NCBI RefSeq assembly: GCF_001528745.1
Contig: NZ_BCNS01000145.1
Coordinates: 49,200 to 113,199 of the forward strand
Length of the DNA stretch: 64,000 bases
Source: Marinobacterium profundum
GTDB taxonomy: Bacteria > Pseudomonadota > Gammaproteobacteria > Pseudomonadales > Balneatricaceae
Direction of reading: 5' to 3'
The position numbers and the translations under genes were made by a program. Each line of letters starts with the position of its first letter. Position 1 is the stretch's first letter. The notes beneath the pieces were generated by a model that was not told the origin of the DNA, searched no databases, and saw only the letters and a program-made list of their open reading frames with translations. Below, piece after piece: positions 56,079 to 64,000 of this stretch.

Positions 56079-57179
56079 TTAGTTGCGGCCGCCGTGACCG
56101 GTATGCAGCAGATTTTCGAGGTGCTGGCTGTAACGGGACATGCCAAAGCAGAAAATCCAGAACATCAGGGCGATAAAGATATAGCCTTCGGTGGCGTAGC
56201 CTATCCAGTCCGGGTCGTTGCTCGCCGCCTGCACAATGGCCAGCAGGTCGAACAGGCCGATAATCACCACCAGACTGGTGTCCTTGAACAGGGCGATAAA
56301 GGTGTTAACGATGCCCGGGATCATCAGTTTCAGTGCCTGGGGCAGAATGATCAGGATCATCTTTTTCCAGTAGCTCAGCCCCAGTGCATCGGCGGCTTCA
56401 TACTGACCTTTGGGGATGGCCTGGAGCCCGCCACGCACCACTTCGGCCATATAGGCCGACTGGAACAGGATGATGCCGATCATGGCCCGCAGCAGCTTGT
56501 CGAAGTTGATGTCTTCGGGGAAGAACAGCGGCAGCATGACCGATGCCATGAACAGCACTGTTATCAGCGGCACACCGCGCCAGATCTCGATATAGACCAC
56601 CGACAGCGAACGCACAATTGGCATTTCGGAGCGTCGGCCCAGCGCCAGCAGTATGCCAAACGGCATGGCGGCAACTATGCCGACAACGGCCAGTACCAGG
56701 TTCAGGCTGAAGCCGCCCCACAGATGGGTGTCCACCGAGGGCATGCCAAAGGCACCGCCGGTCAGCAGGTAAAAGGCAATGATCGGATAGATTACCAGGG
56801 TGATGAAGGACGCCCAGCCCTTGAAGGGCAGGTTGGGAATCATCAGCCAGGCGATCAGGATCGCCATCATCCCAAAGGCGAGATTTAACCGCCAGTATTC
56901 ACCCGATGGATAGAATCCATACAGAAACTGATCCATGCGGGTGGAAATGAATACCCAGCAGGCGCCGCCGCTGGTGCAGGCTTCACGGCTTTCACCGATC
57001 CAGTCGGCATCAATGAACATCCACTGCAGCACTGGCGACAGCCAGTAGATGGCCAGAAATCCGATGACCAGGGTGGCCACTGAGTTAATCGGGCCGTTGA
57101 ACAGATTGCGCCGCATCCAGCCAATGGCTCCGACCATATTGGGCGGTGGCGGCAGGGCAGCTTCGATAGCATATTTCAT
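56079..57179 (-). CDS. aapM: General L-amino acid ABC transporter, permease
   Basis: This 366-residue inner-membrane protein has an N-terminal membrane segment, a periplasmic loop ('SREACTSGGACWVFISTRMD'), and a typical HisM/GlnP-type core of about five helices. The cytoplasmic EAA loop reads 'KGQYEAADALGLSYWKKMIL'. It pairs with AapQ to form the channel for a broad range of L-amino acids. It follows aapQ after 24 bases. Confidence 0.93.
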   Translation of the reverse strand: MKYAIEAALPPPPNMVGAIGWMRRNLFNGPINSVATLVIGFLAIYWLSPVLQWMFIDADWIGESREACTSGGACWVFISTRMDQFLYGFYPSGEYWRLNLAFGMMAILIAWLMIPNLPFKGWASFITLVIYPIIAFYLLTGGAFGMPSVDTHLWGGFSLNLVLAVVGIVAAMPFGILLALGRRSEMPIVRSLSVVYIEIWRGVPLITVLFMASVMLPLFFPEDINFDKLLRAMIGIILFQSAYMAEVVRGGLQAIPKGQYEAADALGLSYWKKMILIILPQALKLMIPGIVNTFIALFKDTSLVVIIGLFDLLAIVQAASNDPDWIGYATEGYIFIALMFWIFCFGMSRYSQHLENLLHTGHGGRN

Positions 57180-57203
57180 AACGGGGTGCTCTCCGGCAAT
57201 TGG

Positions 57204-58412
57204 CTAGCGTTCAACCAGCGCCATGCGCTTGTTGTACCAGTTCATGAACAGCGAGGTGAGCAGGCTCAGCGTCAGGTAGACAGCCATGGTCATGGATATA
57301 ACCTCGATAGCCTGGCCAGTCTGGTTCAGCGTGGTGCCGGCAAAAACGGATACCAGATCGGGGTAGCCGATGGCGGTCGCCAGTGACGAGTTCTTGGTCA
57401 GGTTCAGATACTGGCTGGTCAGCGGTGGAATGATGACGCGCATGGCCTGGGGGATCACGATCAGACGCAGGGTGCGAGTCTTGGGCAAGCCCAGTGCCGA
57501 GGCTGCTTCGAGCTGCCCCTTGGGTATGGCCAGAATGCCGCCGCGAACTGTTTCGGCGATAAAGGCCGAGGTGTAGATGGTCAGTGCGAGCCAGAGCGCA
57601 ACCAGTTCAGGCATCAGTGTCATGCCGCCGACAAAGTTAAAGCCCTTGAGTTCCGGCGCGTCAAAAGACACAGGTGCGCCCATGATCAGGAACGCCAGCA
57701 ATGGCAAGCCGATAATAAGCCCGGTGCTGGCCCAGCCACTGGGGAAAATCTGCCCGGTCGCGTCCTGGCGACGATGAGCCCAGCGTACCAGCACAAAGCT
57801 CAGAGCAATGGCTGCCACAAAGGCCCACAGCACCATTGCGATGCCATCTTCGCCGACGGGGCGAGGCACGGACAGGCCCCGCACATTCAGAAAACTGCCA
57901 AAAAACTCTATGCTCTGTCGTGGCGAGGGCAGTGCGCGCAGTACTGCGAAGTACCAGAAGAACATCTGCAGCAGCAGCGGTATGTTGCGAAAAATCTCGA
58001 TATAAATGGACGAGAGCTTGGCGATCATCCAGTTGTCGGATAGCCGCGCGACCCCGAGTACGAATCCCAGCAGTGTGGCTGCGATGATGCCCATGACTGA
58101 CACCAGCACTGTATTGAACAGGCCGACAAAAAAGGTGCGGCCGTAGCTGTCGGCTGCGGTGTATTCGATCAGGGAGAGGGGAATGCTGAAGCCGGCTTCT
58201 TCGCTCAGGAAGCCAAAACCGGTGGTGATGCCGCGGGTTTCAAGATTGTTGAGGGTGTTGCTGACAACGGAATAGAGCAAAAATCCAATAATGCCGAGCA
58301 GAAGGGCCTGGAAGATCAGCGCCCGCTTGGCGGGGTCATTCCAGAGACTGGTCCCGCTGGCAGGTACGCGTTTGTGGCCCGGCTTGTCGGCCTTGGGTGT
58401 GTCTTCGGACAT
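57204..58412 (-). CDS. aapQ: General L-amino acid ABC transporter, permease
   Basis: This 402-residue inner-membrane protein has about eight helices. The soluble N-terminus is basic, and a periplasmic loop lies at about 65-100. The EAA loop is 'KGQLEAASALGLPKTRTLRL', preceded by 'AFIAETVRGGILAI'. The length is as in Rhizobium AapQ (about 400). It is separated from aapJ by 144 bases containing hairpins that may lower its expression relative to the binding protein. GGAGG-type spacing before the ATG is good. Confidence 0.93.
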   Translation of the reverse strand: MSEDTPKADKPGHKRVPASGTSLWNDPAKRALIFQALLLGIIGFLLYSVVSNTLNNLETRGITTGFGFLSEEAGFSIPLSLIEYTAADSYGRTFFVGLFNTVLVSVMGIIAATLLGFVLGVARLSDNWMIAKLSSIYIEIFRNIPLLLQMFFWYFAVLRALPSPRQSIEFFGSFLNVRGLSVPRPVGEDGIAMVLWAFVAAIALSFVLVRWAHRRQDATGQIFPSGWASTGLIIGLPLLAFLIMGAPVSFDAPELKGFNFVGGMTLMPELVALWLALTIYTSAFIAETVRGGILAIPKGQLEAASALGLPKTRTLRLIVIPQAMRVIIPPLTSQYLNLTKNSSLATAIGYPDLVSVFAGTTLNQTGQAIEVISMTMAVYLTLSLLTSLFMNWYNKRMALVER

Positions 58413-58490
58413 ATTGTCCTCCGTGGGAGCCCGGCCGGTATTATGTTGTGACCCAATACCGACGGGTTCAGGGACCGATGTTTGTTAATC

Positions 58491-58539
58491 GCCGGCGCTA
58501 CAGGCGCCGGTGACCGTCAGTACGGGGCCCGAAGGCCCG
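58491..58539 (-). other. Hairpins between aapJ and aapQ
   Basis: CGCCGGCGC (58491-58499) pairs with GCGCCGGTG (58505-58513), with one G-T pair, around TACAG. GGGCC-CGAA-GGCCC (58526-58539) forms a second stem with a stable tetraloop. On the minus-strand transcript they lie just after aapJ. Such structures commonly stabilise the binding-protein mRNA and cause partial stop before permease genes; the effect here is inferred. Confidence 0.6.
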
Positions 58540-58556
58540 GCGTGTCTGTGGCTTGA

Positions 58557-59573
58557 TTAACGCATCGGTGGTGCGTACTGGAAGCCTCCCTGGTTCCAGA
58601 GTGCGTTGATGCCGCGGTCGATTTTCAGCGGAGAGTCCTTGCCGACGTTGCGATCAAAGGATTCAGCGTAGTTACCCACCTGTTTGATGATCTGGTAAGA
58701 CCAGTCATCGGCGATATCCAGGCCCTTGCCCTTGGGACCATCAACACCCAGCAGGCGTTTGATATTGGGGTTTTCGCTGGACTTCATTTCGTCGACGTTG
58801 GTTGAGTTTACACCCAGTTCTTCGGCGTTCAGCATGGCGTAGAGCGACCACTTGACGACGTTGAACCACTGATCATCACCCTGGCGAACCACGGGGCCCA
58901 GGGGCTCCTTGGAAATGACATCCGGCAGTGCCACAACAGCATCCGGATCACTCATGCGGGTACGCAGACCGTAGGCCTGGGAAAGGTCTGTGGTAAAGGA
59001 GTCGCAACGGCCGGTATCAAAACTGGTAGCCGCCTGTTCGTTGGTATCGAATACCACCGGTGTGAAGGTCAGGCCGTTGGCGCGGAAGTAGTCAGACAGG
59101 TTGAGTTCGGTAGTAGTACCGGACTGAACACAGACGGTGGCGCCATCCAGTTCCTTGACGCTGGTCAGCCCCAGTTCTTTCTTGACCAGGAAGCCCTGGC
59201 CGTCGTAGTAGGTCACGCCGGTGAAGTTCAGGCCCAGTTGGGTATCGCGGGTCTGGGTCCAGGTGGTTACGCGGGAGAGAACATCGATTTCGCCGGATTG
59301 CAGCGCTGTGAAACGCTCCTTGGCAGTCAGAGGGATGTATTTAACTTTGCTGGCATCGCCCAGAGTCGCGGCTGCGATACTGCGGCACACATCAACATCC
59401 AGGCCTTTCCAGTTGCCCTGCTCATCCGGTACGGAAAAGCCGGGTACTCCGCTGGTAACACCACACTGCAATACGCCGCGCGCCTTTACGGCTTCGAGCG
59501 TACCTTCCGCTGCAGCCAGTCCTGAGATAGCGGTAGACATGACTATGGCTGTTGCGAGAGCTTTCTTCATCAT
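58557..59573 (-). CDS. aapJ: General L-amino acid ABC transporter, periplasmic binding protein
   Basis: This 338-residue protein has a clear signal peptide ('MMKKALATAIVMSTAISGLA' then AEG). The mature part has 'GVLQCGVTSGVPGFS', the 'GKWKGLDVDVCR'-like block (here 'WKGLDVDVCRSIAAA') and 'VCVQSGTTTELNLSDYFR', typical of family 3 solute-binding proteins. It captures amino acids in the periplasm for AapQMP. AGGAGG lies upstream of the ATG. It is first in the operon and preceded by a sigma-54 promoter, which implies nitrogen control. Confidence 0.95.
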   Translation of the reverse strand: MMKKALATAIVMSTAISGLAAAEGTLEAVKARGVLQCGVTSGVPGFSVPDEQGNWKGLDVDVCRSIAAATLGDASKVKYIPLTAKERFTALQSGEIDVLSRVTTWTQTRDTQLGLNFTGVTYYDGQGFLVKKELGLTSVKELDGATVCVQSGTTTELNLSDYFRANGLTFTPVVFDTNEQAATSFDTGRCDSFTTDLSQAYGLRTRMSDPDAVVALPDVISKEPLGPVVRQGDDQWFNVVKWSLYAMLNAEELGVNSTNVDEMKSSENPNIKRLLGVDGPKGKGLDIADDWSYQIIKQVGNYAESFDRNVGKDSPLKIDRGINALWNQGGFQYAPPMR

Positions 59574-59668
59574 GGAATGATCCTCCTGAGATCAGGCATG
59601 TAATTCTTATTGTGTTCTGTGGATTTCTGGACGCTATCAGTTGATAGCGCTGTGTCTTTCGAAGTGTT

Positions 59669-59683
59669 GCAACAGGCGTGCCA
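59669..59683 (-). promoter_or_regulatory. Sigma-54 promoter of aapJQMP
   Basis: On the minus strand the sequence reads TGGCACGCCTGTTGC. TGGCAC (-24) and TTGC (-12) have exactly the consensus spacing TGGCAC-N5-TTGC. Transcription would begin near 59657, giving a leader of about 85 bases to aapJ. This fits RpoN/NtrC control of amino-acid uptake. I did not find a convincing paired NtrC box upstream; a TGCACT half-site is near 59790. Confidence 0.85.
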
Positions 59684-59922
59684 CAATCTGCCTGTACCAC
59701 CCTGAATGTGCGCTGCGAGCCTCCCGCTGTCGCTTGCTTTATAGACTGAATCGTTCTAACGATAGACCATGTGATTTGACCTGTATATGCACTTACAGTA
59801 AAGAATTAAGCGCGTCGGCACAATTGTTTGTTGATCACCTCGTCAATAAAAACGCGGGTGCCAGTGGCGTACCAGTAGCCCGTTATCTGTTTGATAAAAC
59901 TCTAATGTTTCCCAGTATTTAG

Positions 59923-60246
59923 CCAGCTGATCAGGGCTGGGAGTGCAGCTGCATCGAGTTAAAGCGAGATACAGCTTACGGATATAACCGCGCTGATTTT
60001 GAGCGCGGGGAGTGTCAATTCAGACTCCTGCCTCAGCGCGCTCATATCGTTTCCGGGCATTTACACCAGAATGAGTCCAAACGCGCACCAATTTATTGCA
60101 CTTGCATAGATCAGGCCAGTTATGAATATCGAGTTTACGGGCATGAGCTGCGAGGCTTGTGGATCAGTCAGATCCCGGTCCTGGCAGGCTGGCGGCGGCG
60201 TGGTTACGACAATGTACGTGAAGTCCATGCTGGATCAGGCTATTAA
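59923..60246 (+). other. 107-codon open frame without a start codon, possible gene remnant
   Basis: Between TAG (59920-59922) and TAA (60244-60246) a frame of 107 codons is open with a protein-like mix ('YEYRVYGHELRGLWISQIPV', 'AGWRRRGYDNVREVHAGSGY'). There is no ATG or GTG, and the only TTG is at codon 79. It may be a decayed gene tail or chance. The rest of 59684-60469 shows nothing else supportable; short GGAGGGT repeats lie near 60432-60449. Confidence 0.25.
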
Positions 60247-60469
60247 GTAAAAGGCTTTATCTGGTCTGTAGTTGAGTTGTGTTTGGTGCGGCAGCCAGGT
60301 TGCACTTTGCAATGATTTGCAGAACGCATCGCGAATTTTGCGTGACTGCGCGGGATCAATTGGCTAAAAGCCATTATCAAATGGGATAGTCGTGGTGCTG
60401 CAGGATAGGAATTGAGATGGTGGCCAAGGCCGGAGGGTGGAGGGTGGAGCAAACAGAAGGTGATGGAAG

Positions 60470-60504
60470 ACAGGCCCCGCAATGATTAAAACTGCGGGGC
60501 CTGT
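60470..60504 (-). terminator. Hairpin terminator after metG
   Basis: ACAGGCCCCGCA (60470-60481) and TGCGGGGCCTGT (60493-60504) form a perfect 12-base GC-rich stem with an 11-base A/T-rich loop. It lies nine bases beyond the metG stop. The T-tract on the minus strand is poor (GTCTTCC), so efficiency is uncertain, but placement and stem strength fit a terminator. Confidence 0.7.
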
Positions 60505-60513
60505 GGGCACGAT

Positions 60514-62553
60514 TTACTTAATCCGCATGCCTGGCTGAGCACCCTCGTGGGGCTCCAGGATCCACAGATCCTGCCCGCCTGGGCCTGCGGCCAGTACCAT
60601 GCCCTCGGAGACGCCGAACTTCATCTTGCGCGGCGCCAGGTTGGCCACCATGACGGTCAGTTTGCCTTCGAGCTGTTCGGGCGTATAGGCAGACTTGATT
60701 CCGGCGAAGACATTGCGGGTTTCACCGCCCAGATCCAGGGTCAGACGCAGCAGCTTGTCGGCGCCCTCCACATGCTCGGCTTTGGCGATCTTGACAATGC
60801 GCAGGTCAACCTTGGCAAAGTCCGGAAACTCGATGGTGTCGGCAACAGGCTCTGCCGCCAGCGGGCTTTTTACGGCCGGTGCTGTCGGAGCGGGTGCCGG
60901 CATGGACTGTTTCGAGTCTTCCACCATCTTGTCGATAGCCTCGGGTTCAACGCGCTGCATCAGCGGCTTGAACTTGTTGATGCGATGGTTCAGCAGCGGA
61001 GTCTGGATGTCATCCCAGGCGAATCCCTCAATGTTGAGGAACTGTGCGGCCTCATCGGCTACCTGGGGCAGTATTGGAGCCAGATAACTGAGAATCACGC
61101 GGAACAGGTTAATGCCCAGTGTGCAGCTGTCCTGTACGTCCTGCGCTCGTTCCGGCTGCTTGGCCAGCACCCAGGGTTCGGCGGCATCAATATACTGGTT
61201 GGCCTTGTCGGCTATATGCATGATCTCGCGCATGGCGCGGGCATATTCACGCTGCTCGTAGGCCAGGGCGATGGTCTCGCCCATCTTGACGGCGTCGTTG
61301 TAGAGTTCAGGCTGAACCAGGCTGGCACCGAGCTGGCCGTCAAATTTCTTGGCGATAAAGCCTGCGCAACGCGATGCTATATTCACCACCTTGTTGACCA
61401 GGTCGGCGTTTACGCGCATGCGAAAATCATCCAGGCTCAGATCGATATCGTCGATGCCGGAACCCAGCTTGGCGGCAAAGTAGTAGCGCAGGTATTCAGG
61501 GCGCAGGTGCTTGAGGTAGCTCTCGGCCATAATAAAGGTGCCGCGGGACTTGGACATCTTCTGGCCGTTGACGGTCAGAAAACCATGGCAGAATACCTTT
61601 GTCGGCGTGCGGAAATCTGCACCCTTGAGCATTGCCGGCCAGAACAGCGTATGGAAATAAGCGATATCCTTGCCGATAAAGTGATACAGCTCGGCCTCGG
61701 AGGACTCACCCCAGTAGTCGTCAAATTCGACGTCGTTGCTGTCGCACCAGTTTTTGAAGCTAGCCATGTAGCCAATGGGCGCATCCAGCCAGACGTAAAA
61801 GTACTTGCCCGGTGCATCGGGAATCTCGAAGCCCCAGTAGGGTGCATCGCGGGAGATATCCCACTGCTGCAGGCCCGACTCAAACCATTCGTTGAGTTTG
61901 TGGATCATGTGCTCCTGTACATGATCGTCCGTATTAACCCAGGTGCGCAGAAACTGTTCGAAATCGCCGAGCTTGAAGAAAAAATGCTCAGAATCCTTCT
62001 CGATGGGCTTGGCACCGGAGACGGCGGAGTAGGCGTTCTTCAGTTCGACCGGGCTGTAGGTCGCGCCACAGGCTTCGCAGGAGTCGCCATACTGATCGGC
62101 AGCACCGCATTTGGGACACTCACCCTTGACGAAACGATCCGGCAGGAACATCTGCTTTTCAGGGTCGTAAGCCTGGGTAATGGTGCGACGGGCGATATGG
62201 CCGCCGTCATTCAGGCGCTTGTAGATGAGTGCGGCGAAGTCACGGTTCTCGTCCGAATGGGTGGAATAGTAGTTGTCAAAATCCACCATGAAACCCGCGA
62301 AATCACGCTGATGCTCGGTGCTGACCTTGGCGATCAGTTCTTCAGGGCTGATGCCCAGCTGATCCGCCTTGAGCATGATAGGCGTGCCGTGGGCATCGTC
62401 GGCACAGACATAGGTGCATTGATGACCGCGCTGCTTCTGGAAACGCACCCAGATATCGGTCTGGATGTATTCCACCAGGTGGCCCAGGTGAATGGGGCCG
62501 TTGGCGTAGGGCAGGGCACTGGTAACGAGGATCTTGCGCGGATTCTGGGTCAT
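60514..62553 (-). CDS. metG: Methionyl-tRNA synthetase
   Basis: This 679-residue class I synthetase charges tRNA-Met. '[20 protein letters not shown]' contains the HIGH-type motif (HLGH). The zinc knuckle has '[18 protein letters not shown]'. The KMSKS loop is '[12 protein letters not shown]'. The C-terminal 100 residues are the dimerising tRNA-binding domain ('[20 protein letters not shown]'). ATG 62553 is preferred because [19 protein letters not shown] matches the E. coli N-terminus and length (677); the frame extends 30 codons further up without similarity. The gene diverges from the HDOD gene across a 143-base promoter region. Confidence 0.97.
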   Translation of the reverse strand: MTQNPRKILVTSALPYANGPIHLGHLVEYIQTDIWVRFQKQRGHQCTYVCADDAHGTPIMLKADQLGISPEELIAKVSTEHQRDFAGFMVDFDNYYSTHSDENRDFAALIYKRLNDGGHIARRTITQAYDPEKQMFLPDRFVKGECPKCGAADQYGDSCEACGATYSPVELKNAYSAVSGAKPIEKDSEHFFFKLGDFEQFLRTWVNTDDHVQEHMIHKLNEWFESGLQQWDISRDAPYWGFEIPDAPGKYFYVWLDAPIGYMASFKNWCDSNDVEFDDYWGESSEAELYHFIGKDIAYFHTLFWPAMLKGADFRTPTKVFCHGFLTVNGQKMSKSRGTFIMAESYLKHLRPEYLRYYFAAKLGSGIDDIDLSLDDFRMRVNADLVNKVVNIASRCAGFIAKKFDGQLGASLVQPELYNDAVKMGETIALAYEQREYARAMREIMHIADKANQYIDAAEPWVLAKQPERAQDVQDSCTLGINLFRVILSYLAPILPQVADEAAQFLNIEGFAWDDIQTPLLNHRINKFKPLMQRVEPEAIDKMVEDSKQSMPAPAPTAPAVKSPLAAEPVADTIEFPDFAKVDLRIVKIAKAEHVEGADKLLRLTLDLGGETRNVFAGIKSAYTPEQLEGKLTVMVANLAPRKMKFGVSEGMVLAAGPGGQDLWILEPHEGAQPGMRIK

Positions 62554-62696
62554 AAGTCGGCTAATGGAACCTGGTGGACTGAAACGAAGTTGTCGGATTC
62601 TACGCTTTTTAACGTTGCATATGAACCGATGCGCTGTCGACAAAGCGCGTTTTTAGGACTAAAAAGGGTGAGTCACTATACATCCGGGGATATTGA

Positions 62697-63944
62697 ATGA
62701 GCGCGGCAACAGGCAGCGGTCAAGTTTGCAGAATTCTGTTCTGCGACGCCAAGCTCAGTCATCGCGGAGCAGCCCACGAAGTCGGCAGGCACCCGGGTTG
62801 GGATGTTATGTGTCTGGATGATGAGGGTGAGGTAGAGTCGCGGCTGAGATACTACGACTCCCAGGTGCTGGTCGTGGTGGCCTACCATCAGCCCTACAAG
62901 GCACTGGGGTTGCTGAAAAAAATTGCTGAGGCACGCCCTGGCATAGTACGTATTCTGATTAGCGGCCACCTGACCCCGGCGAGTTCCGCCAGAGCCCTGG
63001 AAGTAGCCCACCAGACACTTCCCGACAACAGCACCGGCGCCGAGATTACCGCGGCGATTGAGTATGCGCTGAAAATTGAAGGCCTGGTTAACAAGTCGTC
63101 CATTCGGGACTACATCAGTGGCCTTGGGCGTCTGCCCACTCTGCCGACCGTCTACCGTGAGCTGAATGAAGCTCTTAGCTCCGATGTGTCCGACGCCAAG
63201 AGTATTGCGGGCATTATCGAGCAGGATCCGGCGATAGCCGCCAAGATCATGCAACTGGTCAACTCGGCGCTCTTTGGCCTGAGGCGCCAGATCAGTCGTA
63301 TTGATGAGGCGGTGACCATTATAGGCGTGCGCATGATTCGCGACCTGATGCTGGCGACGCACCTGTTCAGCCGCTATCGCCAGCGCGATAGCTGGACGGC
63401 ATTTTCGTTCTCCAAGCTGCATCAGCGCTCCATGCTGGTGGCGCGTCTGGCACAGCAAATTGGTGCCGATGCCGGCCTGGACCGCAACCAGCAGGGGCAG
63501 GCCTTTCTGGCTGGCCTGCTGCATGATTTTGGCATTTCGGTACTGGCGAACAAGAGCCCTGAAGCCTATCAGACACTGATGGATGAAGCTGTGCGCATGG
63601 GTCAGCCCATGTATGCCATGGAGAAAATGCGCCTGGGCCTGACCCACGCCGAGGCCGCGGCTTATTTGCTGGGGTTGTGGAACCTGCCCTTCAGCGTGGT
63701 CGAGGCCGTGTTGCTGCATCATTTTCCCACTGCATCCCCCAGCACCCGCTTTGAGCCCCTGAGCGCGCTTCACCTGGCCGACGCGCTCTTGCCTGCGCTG
63801 TCCAATGGCCCCGGCGCTGACCTGTCCTGCAAACTGTCTGAATCTTATCTGGAGCGCCTGGGGGTGCTGAAAAACCTGCCGCGCTGGAAGATGATGGCCA
63901 ATGAGTATCGCCTCAAGCTTGAGTCCGGAAATGTCTCGCGTTAA
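62697..63944 (+). CDS. HDOD-domain signalling protein with receiver-like N-terminus
   Basis: This 415-residue cytoplasmic protein has residues 10-120 resembling a response-regulator receiver fold ('RILFCDAKLSHRG' with an acidic pocket residue, 'VLVVVAYHQPYKALGLLKKI'), but the phosphorylatable Asp position appears changed. Residues of about 140-350 are an HDOD domain: 'LPTLPTVYRELNEAL', 'QDPAIAAKIMQLVNSALFGL', 'QAFLAGLLHDFGISVLANK'. HDOD proteins lack phosphodiesterase residues and act in signalling, motility or stress circuits. GGGGATATTGA precedes the ATG. Specific role unknown. Confidence 0.85.
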   Translation: MSAATGSGQVCRILFCDAKLSHRGAAHEVGRHPGWDVMCLDDEGEVESRLRYYDSQVLVVVAYHQPYKALGLLKKIAEARPGIVRILISGHLTPASSARALEVAHQTLPDNSTGAEITAAIEYALKIEGLVNKSSIRDYISGLGRLPTLPTVYRELNEALSSDVSDAKSIAGIIEQDPAIAAKIMQLVNSALFGLRRQISRIDEAVTIIGVRMIRDLMLATHLFSRYRQRDSWTAFSFSKLHQRSMLVARLAQQIGADAGLDRNQQGQAFLAGLLHDFGISVLANKSPEAYQTLMDEAVRMGQPMYAMEKMRLGLTHAEAAAYLLGLWNLPFSVVEAVLLHHFPTASPSTRFEPLSALHLADALLPALSNGPGADLSCKLSESYLERLGVLKNLPRWKMMANEYRLKLESGNVSR

Positions 63945-63977
63945 TCCTCATGGCGTTATTTACCCGGCGGTTAATAC

Positions 63978-63997
63978 ATGAAGCAGGGATGCTTCAT
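63978..63997 (+). terminator. Short hairpin after the HDOD gene
   Basis: ATGAAGCA (63978-63985) and TGCTTCAT (63990-63997) pair perfectly around GGGA, 34 bases after the stop. The window ends three bases later, so any following T-run cannot be seen. Confidence 0.5.
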
Positions 63998-64000
63998 CAT

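Noticed and set aside
60122..60250. A 42-residue frame with 'GMSCEAC', like a heavy-metal-binding motif
   Set aside because: The rest does not look like the HMA fold, there is no ribosome binding site, and the competing frame 59923-60246 is longer and more protein-like.
60547..62700. A long + strand open frame opposite metG (over 700 codons)
   Set aside because: It is the antisense shadow of metG, whose motifs, length and terminator are all intact.

Overview
The window looks like the chromosome of a marine-type gammaproteobacterium. The Oceanospirillales/Marinobacter-Marinobacterium neighbourhood is my inference from MetG, HopJ, CysNC, aapJQMP, DinB and a moderate GC of roughly 55%; no 16S or tRNA gene is present to confirm it. 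Most of it (1-50 kb) is a capsule/exopolysaccharide and lipid-anchor region; the last 14 kb is ordinary housekeeping and transport.

Region 1 (2-24482, all +) is a surface polysaccharide locus. It opens with the end of wecB and wecC (UDP-ManNAcA supply). A very large protein with four glycosyltransferase modules follows. Next comes an AT-rich block (about 7.0-13.1 kb) with an alpha/beta hydrolase, an acetyltransferase and three proteins carrying PAPS-type sulfotransferase domains, one of them fused to a heparinase II/III-like lyase. The locus continues with glmM, a coiled-coil protein and a GT2-GT4 protein that share short 'WYL..PD..HYL..G..EGR' repeats, a fourth sulfotransferase, two more glycosyltransferases, and the capsule Kdo transferase KpsC.

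Region 2 (24497-35931) supplies precursors. A divergent SLC13-type permease (probably sulfate) faces cysD-cysNC-cysQ, which make and recycle PAPS. cysD is joined in frame to a degenerate IS630-type transposase-like N-terminus. Then come pgi, a catalytically degenerate UDP-sugar dehydrogenase paralogue, and manB. Together with region 1 this argues for a sulfated capsular polysaccharide.

Region 3 (36078-49609) is a lipid module. A fully reducing type I polyketide/fatty-acid synthase without thioesterase, an alpha-oxoamine synthase and a formyltransferase (+) converge on a KpsS-like Kdo transferase, a short-chain reductase and an LtaS-like membrane phosphotransferase (-). The set resembles the rhizobial rkpA/G/H/J capsule genes. 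The order of chemistry (acyl chain, aminoketone, amino alcohol, N-formylation, head group) suggests an undescribed sphingoid-like lipid used in capsule assembly.

Region 4 (49698-63944) contains a DnaJ/VWA pair, an OlsF-like bifunctional acyltransferase, a tiny basic protein missed at usual length cutoffs, dinB, hopJ, the amino-acid ABC transporter aapJQMP behind a textbook sigma-54 promoter (with a duplicated scrap of the aapP 3' end downstream), metG, and an HDOD protein. I saw no tRNA, rRNA, CRISPR array or intact insertion sequence.
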